A stretch of DNA of 64,000 bases, taken from positions 1 through 64,000 of the forward strand of contig JAOULC010000017.1 of the NCBI GenBank assembly GCA_029882215.1, in the 5' to 3' direction. The notes beneath the pieces were generated by a model. The model had not been told where the DNA came from. It did not search any database and was given only the letters and a program-made list of their open reading frames with translations. Source of the DNA: Gammaproteobacteria bacterium (GTDB lineage: Bacteria; Pseudomonadota; Gammaproteobacteria; SZUA-229). A program made the translations under genes and the position numbers. Positions 1 to 10,690 of this stretch are shown here, in pieces (position 1 is the stretch's first letter; every line of letters begins with the position of its first letter).

Positions 1-802
1 TATTCCATTTCTCCAACTCCTCCAGTCTTTCCTTAGGCCAGAAGTACCCCTCGAAAAAAGCCTTGATGAAGATCATCTGATCACGGGCGGTGGAAATGAT
101 GTCGTTTTTAGTAGAGCTTAGGAAGTTTGAAATGCTAATTTCTTCTTCTTTGTACCGGACCGGCACATAATTTTTGTCATTAATGTCACTAACAACATAT
201 GTATCTTTCATACCTAACTCTTGAAAAAGGCTGTTTAATACCTGGATATTGGGTTTGCCCGTGACTTTTTCTATGACCAATTCGAGTAGTTGATGGTTTG
301 TGTCGCTGTATTTGGCTTTGCCTGACTTTCCAGGAGGGAAGTGGGGTTTCATCTTCTTCACTTCTTCAACCACCTTTTCCACAGGCCAGGCCGGGTCCAG
401 ACCAGCTTCCAGATCTTTCATAACAATGTGGCCGTTTTTCTGTTTATCTTCGATATAATCTGGCAGGCCAGAAGTCTGGGATATCATTTGCTTCAATGTT
501 ATTTCTTTAGAATAATCCTTCCCGTTTAGAAAATGCAGGTTGGATATCACATCGTCCGACACAAAATCTGCAAATTTATTATCTAGCTGAATCCTGTCTT
601 CGGTGACCAGCCGGAGAATTATGGAAGACATGAATAACTTGTTAATGCTGGCAATGTAGTACTTACTATCATCCTGGAAATTTCCAGCCGAGCTGATCAC
701 GTTGAAACTACCGTCACCTGAGGATAAATAGATTACTGCACCAGCAATATTGTTTTTGCCTACTGTTTTTGAGACTAAATTGTCTACGTATTGTTTATCC
801 AT
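1..802 (-). CDS. Serine hydrolase / beta-lactamase family protein, C-terminus truncated by window edge
   Basis: Reverse-strand reading from ATG at 802 gives MDKQYVDNLVSKTVGKNNIAGAVIYLSSGDGSFNVISSAGNF...YYIASINKLFMSSIILRL (SxxK-type motif), open to position 1. Absent from the supplied track because it has no stop in the window. Confidence 0.75.
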   Translation of the reverse strand, partial: MDKQYVDNLVSKTVGKNNIAGAVIYLSSGDGSFNVISSAGNFQDDSKYYIASINKLFMSSIILRLVTEDRIQLDNKFADFVSDDVISNLHFLNGKDYSKEITLKQMISQTSGLPDYIEDKQKNGHIVMKDLEAGLDPAWPVEKVVEEVKKMKPHFPPGKSGKAKYSDTNHQLLELVIEKVTGKPNIQVLNSLFQELGMKDTYVVSDINDKNYVPVRYKEEEISISNFLSSTKNDIISTARDQMIFIKAFFEGYFWPKERLEELEKWN

Positions 803-945
803 TTAATTTAATTTAATTTATTTTGGTCGCTGATCGAGTATTTGAGGCTAACGAGACTGTAGAATGCTAAGGGAGCTGAGCCCTTTACCTGACCTAGCCC
901 TTTACCTGACCTTTACTCGACGATGGTGGTCAACTGAAGGCTTTG

Positions 946-1374
946 TTAGGGGCGCCAATATTTATAATCTCGTATCTGAAGCTTGATAACTTCTGTAGCT
1001 CCAGCAGGAACATATTCTACTTCTAAAGGAAATTGTTCTTCCTTTAACCCCCATGCTTTCATGCTAATACGGCACGCTTTAAAAATAACACCACGATTCG
1101 CTAATTTAGTTAGTAACTGTGATGTTTCCTTATTTTCTGCCAATAGTGCATGAATGCCATCTTCATAGGCAACCACTTCTATTTTTAAATTCTTTTCTCC
1201 TAAGTCGTTTAATACTTTATCTATTTGTAGAAAAGCACGTCGATGACCGTAGTTATCGCTTGTGCGAGTTAACTGCATAACGAAGGATGGAGAGACTATA
1301 TTTTCAGCATGACTTGGAATAGCCATAATTAAAGATATTAATATTAATAAAAAGTATTCGAGATGAAACTTCAT
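946..1374 (-). CDS. DsrE family protein with N-terminal signal peptide
   Basis: ORF with hydrophobic N-terminus ending SHA; NDLGEKNLKIEVVAYEDGIHALL...LANRGVIFKACRISMKAWGL resembles periplasmic DsrE-like proteins. Confidence 0.65.
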   Translation of the reverse strand: MKFHLEYFLLILISLIMAIPSHAENIVSPSFVMQLTRTSDNYGHRRAFLQIDKVLNDLGEKNLKIEVVAYEDGIHALLAENKETSQLLTKLANRGVIFKACRISMKAWGLKEEQFPLEVEYVPAGATEVIKLQIRDYKYWRP

Positions 1375-1484
1375 ACAGATTCCCTCATGTTTGTTTTTCC
1401 CCTGACGTTATAATTAAACGCGCTGATTTTCGGCGTCCGAACAGGGCAGTTTTTTCCCTGCGGTTTTAAATGACAAATGACTTG

Positions 1485-1826
1485 TTATATTTGTTCCCAG
1501 TTTATATGCATTAGCTTAATTTTATGAGTGTTTTTTTCAAATATTACATTCCAAAGAACTTCATCATCTGTTTTGCTGTAAGTTGCTTTCCAAAGTGTTA
1601 GTTCTGTTGATTTTCTATTTAGAGTTAAAATGTAATTTAATGAGGTAATATTACCTATTTCCTTTTCAATTGCTTCACAGACTTCATAAAACCGTTTTTC
1701 AGTAAACCACGTTTCTGCTTTTATTTCTGTTTCAGATATATGCGCAGATAACTTCTTAAAATCTTTTTTCTCATGCAAATCGATAATTTTTTCAACGTGA
1801 TTTTTAAGTTTATTTGTTTCTTCCAT
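1485..1826 (-). CDS. Hypothetical protein
   Basis: 113-aa ORF collinear with its neighbours; no recognised motif. Confidence 0.5.
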   Translation of the reverse strand: MEETNKLKNHVEKIIDLHEKKDFKKLSAHISETEIKAETWFTEKRFYEVCEAIEKEIGNITSLNYILTLNRKSTELTLWKATYSKTDDEVLWNVIFEKNTHKIKLMHINWEQI

Positions 1827-2128
1827 AAAACTATAACCGATAATGATTTTTTATTAAAAAACTTAACAAGACTATAGAATAAGCCAATAAATAAACAAAC
1901 TCCTGATACTACATATATTAATTGTTCTAATGTTATCAGGATTAAATTTAAAAGATTATTTTCAGTCTATTTTAATTTTTGTGTTCTTATCATGCACAAA
2001 TAAGTGTTTATCGGCCAGTCTTTCACCCTACAGCGCCATAATGCTGACCCCTTACAGTTTAACATTTATCACAGTTGATTTAGAAGCTTTTGATTTACCA
2101 TCCCATTTAAGCAAGCCGAGGAAGGAGT

Positions 2129-2380
2129 AATATTTACGGAGTTTTCTGCGAAGACTGTCTGAGCGAGTGCTTTTCTCGCGAGTTCCGCAGCAGCCGTAAA
2201 TATTGCGACTGACGAGGGTACTCTCATTGCTTTTTAATGAGAGCTTGGTTAACGGGGCGGCATTCTTTTGCTTACTTTTCTGATGCTGTAGTCAGAAAAG
2301 TGAGTTGCTGTCAGTCAACCACTGACGCCTTTGACTTTGATCCTAATATTAAAAAGCTGTTGGGTTTCGTTCCTCAACCC
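2129..2380. repeat. Composite intergenic repeat made of consecutive inverted repeats
   Basis: AATATTTACGG(2129-2139)/CCGTAAATATT(2194-2204); CTCTCATT(2221-2228)/AATGAGAG(2236-2243); ACTTTTCTGA(2274-2283)/TCAGAAAAGT(2292-2301); GTTGGGTT...CAACCCGAC near 2359-2382. Confidence 0.7.
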
Positions 2381-2444
2381 GACCTACGAGCTGATAGTGT
2401 ATTACGACAAAGCCCCTTGGTAATGACACTACTACATCTTTTAT

Positions 2445-3566
2445 CTAATCATTTATTTTATGATTAAGCTTAAACTGTTTTATTAACTCTATCCGCTCAT
2501 CTGTTCCAGGATGCGTCGAAAAGAAGTCGCTGATGGATTCCTCGTCTGACCGATTATCTGTCTGCTCATCTTTAGTAACGACCTGTTCTAAAGTGTTTTT
2601 ATTGTCCTCAGACTGTTCTGCATAATAGGCTTCCAGCCGTGTCATCACTGCGGCAAAATGGTCGACCGGTATATTGAACTTTTGCAATTGCTCTAATGCA
2701 AAAACATCCGCTTCACGTTCAAACTCTCTGGAGTAGGATAAGTCGAGCACCAGTGTCGGTAAGCCGGTAATCAGGTCGAAAGTATCCACATCGCCGGTGA
2801 CGAAGATTATCAACAGCGTGACCATGGAATCCTGCAGTGCTCGCCGCAGCAGGTGTTTGTGTTGAAGATGGCCTATCTCATGAAAAAACACAGCCAGTAG
2901 TTGCTGATCATTTTCTACCAGGTTAACAAAGTCATCGGTTAAGACAATATCGCCGCTGGGTAAGGCCAGCGCATTCGCGCCCATGCCTGAACGAAAGTTT
3001 AAGCGCGGCTGCAGGTCTTTATAGATTTCAAGGTAAGGTGCGGTTAGCCTGCTGACTTCTGCCTGTCGTGAATCACTCAGTTCGGACGCTTCAAACACTG
3101 TGTTATCCAGCACAGTAAGACTGCTGCCCAGCTTCTCGCTGGCAAAGTCTGGTAATTCAAAGGCAATGATTCTGGCCGATGCCGGTATGCCATAAATGAC
3201 TGTCGCCCAGATGATGGCGATGGTGACAACGACAGAAGCCAGTATCAGTGGTGAATTGTTTTCTAAGCGGTGCAGCAATGAACCTGTGTCAGACTTGCCA
3301 TGCTGCCTGATCAGCAGATCGACGGCATCATTATCTTCGGTAACAAATAAGCGTCCGTCACCGAATGCAATTTCCCGGGGGGTATTCCCCAGCCGGGAGG
3401 CAATTTTCAGTTCACTGTATTGAAGCGTTACTGATGTGTCTGATGTTTCATCATCTGAGATAAAAGCAATCCGGACAGACTCAGGATCATCATCAAACCT
3501 TTCCAGGTGCGCATTAACGCATCTGGAGGTTTTGCCATCATGGTAACTGCCGGCTATCCGCATCAA
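2445..3566 (-). CDS. M48 family metalloprotease
   Basis: HEIGH zinc-protease motif (FFHEIGHLQHKHLLRRA), internal TM segment, SREFEREADVFAL. Confidence 0.85.
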   Translation of the reverse strand: MMRIAGSYHDGKTSRCVNAHLERFDDDPESVRIAFISDDETSDTSVTLQYSELKIASRLGNTPREIAFGDGRLFVTEDNDAVDLLIRQHGKSDTGSLLHRLENNSPLILASVVVTIAIIWATVIYGIPASARIIAFELPDFASEKLGSSLTVLDNTVFEASELSDSRQAEVSRLTAPYLEIYKDLQPRLNFRSGMGANALALPSGDIVLTDDFVNLVENDQQLLAVFFHEIGHLQHKHLLRRALQDSMVTLLIIFVTGDVDTFDLITGLPTLVLDLSYSREFEREADVFALEQLQKFNIPVDHFAAVMTRLEAYYAEQSEDNKNTLEQVVTKDEQTDNRSDEESISDFFSTHPGTDERIELIKQFKLNHKIND

Positions 3567-3569
3567 TGA

Positions 3570-4568
3570 CTAAACGCCAAAGTCAAAGACCTGTCCAAAC
3601 TCTTCACCCAGTGCACTGATATTTTCTTTTTCAGCGGCTGCGTGATGATCAAGTGAACCGGCTGCATTCATTACCAGGCATGAGCACATATATTTTGCCA
3701 TACGCACTTTTGCCGCTGGCAGGTATAAGCCCAGGGTAATCACCGTTAGCAGCGCGTTGATTAAAATAACCTTTGCCAGACCCGATATGGTTAAATTTGC
3801 TGCAAAGGAATGCTCACCCAGTGTTGCACTGCGATAAAACAGATTTTGTGTTTCAACAATGAAATAAACGATCAGACCAAAGTACACCAGTATCATCAGA
3901 ACCGGCGTTATCACAGCCAGCGCCGGTACAAACACGGTTATGGCCCAGATAGGTATACCGAAAACAAGACCCACACCGATCATGATCAGAAAAATAATTC
4001 CGTAGTCTTTAAAGCTGGCGTTAAAATCAAACGACGTTGTTCCATAGGCGCTGTTTTTAACAATATACTGATTGGTTTTCAGAAATACCAGTGGATATAA
4101 AATACCTAAGCTCACTAACCCCAGCAATGGCCAGATATACATCACCATAAAGGCATCTTTGTATGAGCCTTTAAACCTGAATTGAATATTTTTATAGGCC
4201 GACATGCGATGATTGAATGCCAGTGATTTATTAAGAAAATATGGAAAAAGAAAAACAAACACAACGGCGATCGCAATAGCAGCAGGAGGAAACTGTGATG
4301 CCGCAACACTGTAGATAATAAAGGCCACAATCGCAATGATGCGGCCTTTTAAGATCGTTATCGGATCGGCCAGATAGCTAAAGCTGCTGTTATCGAGAAT
4401 GGTATTAGAGTAGAAATAACGACGATTTCTGACCGTTGCCCAGGCTGAATAGATACCCAAAGTGACAATTGTTAACAGGACATTAACGATCCATATTTTG
4501 AAATATTCCATGCCGTCGCCACGAAATTCGAAGCTTAATGCTTTGTTTTGTGCTGTATTATCTTCCAT
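3570..4568 (-). CDS. DUF898 (YjgN-like) membrane protein
   Basis: FEFRGDGMEYFKIWIVNVLLTIVTLGIYSAWATVRNRRYFYSNT pattern, multiple TM segments, paired with the M48 protease. Confidence 0.85.
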   Translation of the reverse strand: MEDNTAQNKALSFEFRGDGMEYFKIWIVNVLLTIVTLGIYSAWATVRNRRYFYSNTILDNSSFSYLADPITILKGRIIAIVAFIIYSVAASQFPPAAIAIAVVFVFLFPYFLNKSLAFNHRMSAYKNIQFRFKGSYKDAFMVMYIWPLLGLVSLGILYPLVFLKTNQYIVKNSAYGTTSFDFNASFKDYGIIFLIMIGVGLVFGIPIWAITVFVPALAVITPVLMILVYFGLIVYFIVETQNLFYRSATLGEHSFAANLTISGLAKVILINALLTVITLGLYLPAAKVRMAKYMCSCLVMNAAGSLDHHAAAEKENISALGEEFGQVFDFGV

Positions 4569-4780
4569 TAAATTTTCCCCGTATGCGGATTTTCTTTATT
4601 ATTGTTTTTTTGACAGCCGACAAAGGGGTTTAACCACTTTAGAAAGATGTCTGTTTTTTTATCATCAATATCCTAAATAAAATACGCCGGATATACAAAC
4701 ATAAAATCATAACTGCCTTATAAAAACACCGTTTTCAGCCACTGTCGCTGCATTGAATCCAGCGTTATTAAAGCACAGAT

Positions 4781-4814
4781 AATAAAAAGGCCGTCAGATG
4801 ACGGCCTTTTTATT
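4781..4814. terminator. Bidirectional intrinsic terminator
   Basis: AATAAAAAGGCCGTC-agat-GACGGCCTTTTTATT perfect hairpin between two gene ends. Confidence 0.9.
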
Positions 4815-4835
4815 GATGTCAGTGAAGCTAAATCA

Positions 4836-6422
4836 TTATGCCTGACTGGCCAGGTATTCTTCATATGTGCCGCTGAAGTTCACTACGCCGGTCGGTGTTA
4901 ATTCGATAATACGGGTTGCCAGTGAAGATACAAACTCACGGTCATGACTGACGAAGATCAACGTACCTTCATAGTTATCCAGTGCCAGATTGAGTGCTTC
5001 AATCGATTCCATATCAAGGTGATTGGTTGGCTCATCCATTAATATGACGTTAGGCGTTTGCTGCATAATTTTACCAAACAGCATGCGACCCTGTTCCCCG
5101 CCCGACAATACCTTAACCGACTTTTTAATATCATCGGCTGAGAATAAAAGTCGTCCTAAGGTCCCCCGTACAAACTGCTCATCTGCGCCTTCAGGTTTCC
5201 ACTGATCCATCCAGTCATAAACCAGTACATCTTTTTCAAAGTCCGATGCGTGATCCTGCGCGTAATAACCCATAGTGACATTTTCAGACCATTTAACCAC
5301 ACCGGAATCAGGCGTCATATCGCCATACAAACAACGCAATAAGGTGGTCTTACCAATTCCGTTAGGACCAATGATGGCGATACGCTCGCCCACTTCCACC
5401 ATCATATTGATACCACTGAACAATGGTTTGTCTTCAAATCCCTTGCTTAACTCTTCAACTTCTAACGCCAGACGGAATAATTTCTTACCCTGATCAAAAC
5501 GAATAAACGGGCTGACACGGCTTGATGGTTTGATCTCATCGAGTTTGATCTTTTCAATCTGCTTGGCGCGTGATGTTGCCTGTTTTGCTTTTGATGCATT
5601 GGCCGAGAAGCGGCTGACAAATGACTGTAGCTCTGAAATCTGTGCCTTTTTCTTCGCGTTGTCTGATAACTGGCGCTCACGAACCGCTGTCGACGCCGTC
5701 ATGTAATCATCATAATTACCCGGATACATACGAATTTCTCCGAAATCCAGATCAGCCATATGGGTACAAACACTGTTCAGGAAGTGACGGTCATGAGAAA
5801 TGATCACCATCGTGCACTGACGTTCATTTAAGATATTTTCCAGCCAGCGAATGGTATTGATATCCAGGTTATTGGTTGGCTCATCGAGCAGCATGATTTC
5901 AGGATTGGCAAATAACGCCTGCGCCAGCAACACACGCAGTTTCCAGCCCGGTGCAACAGCACTCATCAGACCAGTGTGCTGCTCCAGAGGAATCTCCAGT
6001 CCCAGCAGCAACTCACCGGCACGCGACTCCGCCGTATAACCGTCCAGCTCAGCAAATTCAACTTCCAGCTCGGCGACCTTCATGCCATCATCTTCGCTCA
6101 TATCGGGCAAAGAGTAGATGCGATCGCGCTCTTGTTTAACCTTCCACAGACGCTCATCGCCCATGATGACCGTATCCAGCACGGTAAACTCTTCATAGGC
6201 AAACTGATCCTGACGCAATTTACCGACCGTTTCCCCGACATCTACCGACACCACACCGGCTGTGGGGTCAAGATCACCCCCCAGAATCTTCATAAAAGTG
6301 GACTTACCACAACCGTTCGCACCGATCAGGCCATAGCGATTGTTATTACCAAATTTTACTGATACGTTTTCGAAGAGTGGTTTTGCACCAAATTGCATTG
6401 TGATGTTGGCAGTTGAGATCAA
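4836..6422 (-). CDS. ybiT: ABC-F family ATPase (YbiT-like)
   Basis: Two ABC domains: GANGCGKST and [19 protein letters not shown] and [10 protein letters not shown]. Likely TTG start at 6422 ([12 protein letters not shown]); the track ORF starts upstream at 6500. Confidence 0.85.
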   Translation of the reverse strand: MISTANITMQFGAKPLFENVSVKFGNNNRYGLIGANGCGKSTFMKILGGDLDPTAGVVSVDVGETVGKLRQDQFAYEEFTVLDTVIMGDERLWKVKQERDRIYSLPDMSEDDGMKVAELEVEFAELDGYTAESRAGELLLGLEIPLEQHTGLMSAVAPGWKLRVLLAQALFANPEIMLLDEPTNNLDINTIRWLENILNERQCTMVIISHDRHFLNSVCTHMADLDFGEIRMYPGNYDDYMTASTAVRERQLSDNAKKKAQISELQSFVSRFSANASKAKQATSRAKQIEKIKLDEIKPSSRVSPFIRFDQGKKLFRLALEVEELSKGFEDKPLFSGINMMVEVGERIAIIGPNGIGKTTLLRCLYGDMTPDSGVVKWSENVTMGYYAQDHASDFEKDVLVYDWMDQWKPEGADEQFVRGTLGRLLFSADDIKKSVKVLSGGEQGRMLFGKIMQQTPNVILMDEPTNHLDMESIEALNLALDNYEGTLIFVSHDREFVSSLATRIIELTPTGVVNFSGTYEEYLASQA

Positions 6423-6577
6423 GGTATTTTTCCAATGAGTAGTCTGTGAAATAAACAGCCGGGAAGTATCTGAGTAGCTGCTTGTCCGAATGGGCGGCAT
6501 TGTACCAGAATTACACTGTTTTTGATGTTTAAAGTCGGTTTTTTTATCTCAACAAAAAATACCGATATAATTGGCAC

Positions 6578-6991
6578 ATGTTAAGACTGTCTCATAATGT
6601 GTGTATTCCGGATGAAGAAATTCAGCTGTCAGCAATTCGGGCTCAGGGTGCGGGTGGTCAGCATGTTAATAAAGTCTCGTCGGCTATTCATTGCCGTTTT
6701 GATATCAATGCCTCCTCCTTACCTGAGTATTACAAGACCCGCTTATTAAACTTCTCGGATCACAGAATTACCAAAGAAGGCGTGATCATTATAAAAGCGC
6801 AAAACTCACGCAGTCAGGAACAAAATAAAGAAGCAGCACTACTGCGTTTACAAGAGCTCATCTTAACCGCCATAACGCCGGTAAAAAGACGAATTGCCAG
6901 TAAACCTAAAAAAAGTGCTGTGAAAAAACGTCTGGATAATAAAACAAAACTTTCGGGTAAAAAGCAGTTACGAAAAAAGCCTGCTTACTGA
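6578..6991 (+). CDS. arfB: Alternative ribosome-rescue factor ArfB (peptidyl-tRNA hydrolase, GGQ motif)
   Basis: IRAQGAGGQHVNKVSSAIHCRFDI plus basic C-terminal tail. Confidence 0.9.
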   Translation: MLRLSHNVCIPDEEIQLSAIRAQGAGGQHVNKVSSAIHCRFDINASSLPEYYKTRLLNFSDHRITKEGVIIIKAQNSRSQEQNKEAALLRLQELILTAITPVKRRIASKPKKSAVKKRLDNKTKLSGKKQLRKKPAY

Positions 6992-7053
6992 AGCTAGTTT
7001 AGAAAATTAGAAGACGCTAAAAAACCGAATTAGGCGACTAAAGCAGGCTTTTT
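6974..7053 (+). terminator. Long-loop inverted repeat overlapping the arfB 3' end
   Basis: AAAAAGCCTGCTT (6974-6986) pairs with AAGCAGGCTTTTT (7041-7053); second arm ends in a T-run. Confidence 0.6.
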
Positions 7054-7354
7054 ATTATCACAAAAAAAACGTATCTTTAATTTTTATTATTTTTCTGCTA
7101 TTTGAGTCTTTTTTTGCTGTTTTTTAATAAAATAAAGCATAAAAACCGCTCTAAACAGTTCCCAGCAAAATTTCAGTATGTTACGATCTTTGCCAGTTTT
7201 AGTTTGGTTAAACAATAATCAAACTGAATGCTTGGAAAGTTTTTTATTGCACGTTCTCTGGTTTTACAGAAGCTCCATCTGGTAACTCCTGACTTTACCC
7301 TGAATAACATGCAATTGATTACGAATGAATAATAAACAATTGAGGTAAGGCAGC

Positions 7355-7558
7355 ATGGCTACAGGTACTGTGAAATGGTTTAATGAAAGTAAAGGTTTTG
7401 GTTTCATCGTTGCAGATGATGGCAGTCAGGACGTTTTCGTTCATTTCTCTGTGATTGAAGGTGGCGGCTTTAAAACCCTGGCTGAAGGCCAGAAAGTAGA
7501 GTACGACGTAGAGAAAGGTCCAAAAGGCCCGCAGGCAACTAAAGTAACGGCAATCTAA
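7355..7558 (+). CDS. Cold shock protein, CspA family
   Basis: [32 protein letters not shown]. Confidence 0.95.
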   Translation: MATGTVKWFNESKGFGFIVADDGSQDVFVHFSVIEGGGFKTLAEGQKVEYDVEKGPKGPQATKVTAI

Positions 7559-7587
7559 ACACCCCGCTTTAATGTTAGCCCGAAGAA

Positions 7588-7613
7588 AAACCCCGCTAGT
7601 CGGGGTTTTTTTA
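7588..7613 (+). terminator. Intrinsic terminator of cold shock gene
   Basis: ACCCCG-ctagt-CGGGGTTTTTTT. Confidence 0.9.
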
Positions 7614-7733
7614 TATCGCCATTTTTTACTGGTTATAGCTTCCTTTTTAAACTATAAGAAAATGAATTAGCCGTGATTTTATCGTCAAAATCCACTACCA
7701 TTACGCCCCTTTCAATATTACTGGATCAGCTAA

Positions 7734-10664
7734 GTGCAATTATATATTCCCGGTCAACGCTGGATCAGCGACGCAGAACTTCAAATGGGTCTTGGTACCG
7801 TCATCTCAACCGACGAAAGAACCGTCACGGTATTATTCTTAGCCAGTAATGAAACTCGCCTGTATGCCCAACAAACCGCACCGCTGACCCGCGTTCGCTT
7901 CACACAGGGCGATAAAGTACCGTCACATGAGGGCTGGGAGCTGAGCGTTGACTCGGTGGTTGAGGAAAACGGCCTGCTCATTTATATCGGCAGAAAAGCC
8001 GATGGTACAAAAGCCGAACTGGCAGAAGCTGAGCTGGATAATTTTATTCAGTTAAACCGCCCGGTTGACCGGCTCTTTACCGGCCAGATAGATAAAGATA
8101 AGTGGTTCGAACTGCGTTACGAAACCCGCTTACACAGTCAGCGAAACACCAACTCAAGCCTGAGAGGATTAACCGGTGCGCGCACCAGTCTGATTCCGCA
8201 TCAGATGTACATTGCGCATGAAGTTGCCAACCGTTTTTCACCCAGAATTTTATTAGCCGATGAAGTCGGCCTGGGAAAAACCATTGAAGCCGGTTTAATT
8301 CTGCATTACCAGTTGCAAACTGAACGCGCACAAAGAGTACTGATTGTGGTGCCGGAAACGCTGGTTCATCAATGGCTGGTGGAGATGCTAAGGCGTTTTA
8401 ACCTGCACTTTAGTGTCTTCAACGAAGAACGCTGCCGCTCCATCGAAGGTCAGGATGCTGATGATGAGGCCTATGGTGAGGTTGAATATGAAAATCCATT
8501 TTTGACCGAGCAACTGGTCATCTGCCACCTTAACTTTTTCCTTGAGCAGCCACACCGGCATCAGCAGGCGCTGGAGGCGGGATGGGATTTGCTCATTATT
8601 GACGAGGCTCACCACCTGCAATGGTCGGAAGCAGACGTCAGCCCTGAATATGCCTGTGTTGAACAGCTGGCACAAAAAACCAGCGGCGTTTTGTTACTGA
8701 CAGCTACCCCGGAACAGCTGGGTAAGGAAAGCCACTTTGCCCGCCTGCGTTTGCTCGATCCTGACCGCTTCCCTGATTTAGAAAGTTTCTTAAAAGAAGA
8801 AAATAACTATGAGCCCATAGCCAATGCGGTTGAAGCCTTATTAGAGGGCCATGAGCTTAATGAAAAACTGATCAGTGACTTATATGAGATCAATAAAGAA
8901 GACGACAATAAAGCGCTCATTGCTATTTTGCAGGATGAGACGATTACAACAAAGCACCGTGACGAGACAGTTAGTCTGTTAATTGATCGCATGCTCGATC
9001 AGCACGGCACTGGCCGGGTGTTGTTTAGAAACACCCGGGAAACCGTTAAGGGCTTCCCTTTGCGTGAAGTCAATGAATACGCACTGGAATGTCCTGAGGC
9101 TTATCGACAATGTTTAAATTTATTTACTGAGGAGTCTCTGTCAGATGCTCAGTTACTGTTATCTCCCGAGCTGCTTTATCAGGCCGCCCAAACCGACGAT
9201 GCCGTACACTGGACACAGATCGACCCGCGTATCAACTGGTTAAAAGAAAAGCTCACCGGTCTCTACCCTGAAAAGGTTCTGGTGATCACCAGCAGCGCCG
9301 ACTCAGCTCTGGATATTGTGGATGCACTGAGAGCCTCGTCGGGCATTCAGGCATCGGTCTTCCATGAAGACATGAGCATTATTGAACGCGATCGCGCTGC
9401 GGCATATTTTGCAGATTTAGAATACGGCTGTCAGGTATTAGTGTGTTCGGAAATCGGCAGTGAAGGCAGAAACTTCCAGTTTGCTCATCACCTGGTCTTA
9501 TTTGACCTGCCACTGAACCCCGATTTACTGGAACAACGCATCGGCCGGCTCGACAGAATTGGCCAGCAGGACACCATCCAAATACACGTACCGTATCTGG
9601 CCGATAGCGCGCAGCACACCATGTTTGATTTCTACCATATGGGTCTGAATGCGTTTTCACACACCTGTCCAATTGGACACAGTGTTTTCAGCCACGTTGA
9701 AACGGCTCTGCTCAAAGCCCTGCACCATGGTCAGTCGGATCATGTCGAGCGCATCTCACTGATCGAACACAGCAAAGACAAACGCATCGCATTAACCGAT
9801 GCATTACATAAGGGCCGCGACCGCCTGCTGGAATACAATTCATGCCGACCGCATATTGCCAGTAAGATTTCTGCGCTGGCAAATGAAGCGGATGATGATG
9901 GCTCTATACTGCCTTATCTTGAAGAAATTTTTGACTGTTTCAATATTGAAAGCGAAGAGCATGGCCTCAACAGCATGGTCATCCGGCCCAGCGACCACAT
10001 GCAAAACAATAATTTCCCAGGACTGTATGAGGAAGGCATGACGGTGACATGGGACAGAGATACCGCGCTCAGTAACGAAGATATGCACTACCTGACCTGG
10101 GAACACCCGATGATCACAGGCGCCATGGATTTGATACTGAACAATGAGCAGGGCAACACAGCCGTTACCTCTATAAAGCACCCGGCCATTAAAGCCGGAA
10201 CAATGTTACTTGAATGTATTTTTATTCTGGAGACTGCCAGCAACTCTAAATTGCAGTCCAGCCGCTATTTACCGGCGACCAGTATTCGCACTCTGATTGA
10301 TGCCAATAAGAAAGATTGCGATGATATCGTTTCATACCGTTACATCACGCAAAACCGCGAGTTCATCAAAAAGAAAATGGCCAGCCAGGTGATCAATGCA
10401 TACAGCGAAGAAATAAGAGCGCTGATCGGCAGCAGCGAAGCTTTAGCCAATCAGAAAGCCCCTGCCATTTTAAAAGCGGCACACAAAGAAGCGGAACAAA
10501 CCCTGACGGCTGAAATTTCTCGTTTGAAATCGCTGAAAAAGATTAACCCGAATGTGCGTGAAGAAGAGCTGCAGTATTTTGTTGACCAGTACGAGGCACT
10601 GAATAAAGCACTCGACTCATCAAGCCTGCGCTTAGATGCCATCAGAATCGTGATTGTTACCTAG
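7734..10664 (+). CDS. rapA: RNA polymerase-associated ATPase RapA
   Basis: SWI2/SNF2 motifs LLADEVGLGKTIEAG, IIDEAHH, LTATPEQLG, EQRIGRLDRIGQ; length 976 aa. Confidence 0.95.
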   Translation: MQLYIPGQRWISDAELQMGLGTVISTDERTVTVLFLASNETRLYAQQTAPLTRVRFTQGDKVPSHEGWELSVDSVVEENGLLIYIGRKADGTKAELAEAELDNFIQLNRPVDRLFTGQIDKDKWFELRYETRLHSQRNTNSSLRGLTGARTSLIPHQMYIAHEVANRFSPRILLADEVGLGKTIEAGLILHYQLQTERAQRVLIVVPETLVHQWLVEMLRRFNLHFSVFNEERCRSIEGQDADDEAYGEVEYENPFLTEQLVICHLNFFLEQPHRHQQALEAGWDLLIIDEAHHLQWSEADVSPEYACVEQLAQKTSGVLLLTATPEQLGKESHFARLRLLDPDRFPDLESFLKEENNYEPIANAVEALLEGHELNEKLISDLYEINKEDDNKALIAILQDETITTKHRDETVSLLIDRMLDQHGTGRVLFRNTRETVKGFPLREVNEYALECPEAYRQCLNLFTEESLSDAQLLLSPELLYQAAQTDDAVHWTQIDPRINWLKEKLTGLYPEKVLVITSSADSALDIVDALRASSGIQASVFHEDMSIIERDRAAAYFADLEYGCQVLVCSEIGSEGRNFQFAHHLVLFDLPLNPDLLEQRIGRLDRIGQQDTIQIHVPYLADSAQHTMFDFYHMGLNAFSHTCPIGHSVFSHVETALLKALHHGQSDHVERISLIEHSKDKRIALTDALHKGRDRLLEYNSCRPHIASKISALANEADDDGSILPYLEEIFDCFNIESEEHGLNSMVIRPSDHMQNNNFPGLYEEGMTVTWDRDTALSNEDMHYLTWEHPMITGAMDLILNNEQGNTAVTSIKHPAIKAGTMLLECIFILETASNSKLQSSRYLPATSIRTLIDANKKDCDDIVSYRYITQNREFIKKKMASQVINAYSEEIRALIGSSEALANQKAPAILKAAHKEAEQTLTAEISRLKSLKKINPNVREEELQYFVDQYEALNKALDSSSLRLDAIRIVIVT

Positions 10665-10690
10665 TAATAACCGGCTCAACTGTCAGGGCG

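Noticed and set aside
798-824. TTTAA-type microsatellite upstream of the serine hydrolase
   Set aside because: Short AT-rich slippage repeat, no further structure.
803-1484. Possible integron cassette array (short same-strand genes with CTAAC/GTTAG-like motifs in the gaps)
   Set aside because: The gaps do not fold into a convincing attC with paired R/L boxes, and no integrase is visible.
2237-2467. 76-aa ORF MRAWLTGRHSFAYFSDAVVRKVSCC...
   Set aside because: Lies over the hairpin-rich repeat; the protein sequence is explained by translation of the repeat.
3810-4100. Antisense ORFs opposite DUF898 and, similarly, opposite ybiT, rapA, flhA and others
   Set aside because: Fully contained on the opposite strand of confident genes and without recognisable domains.
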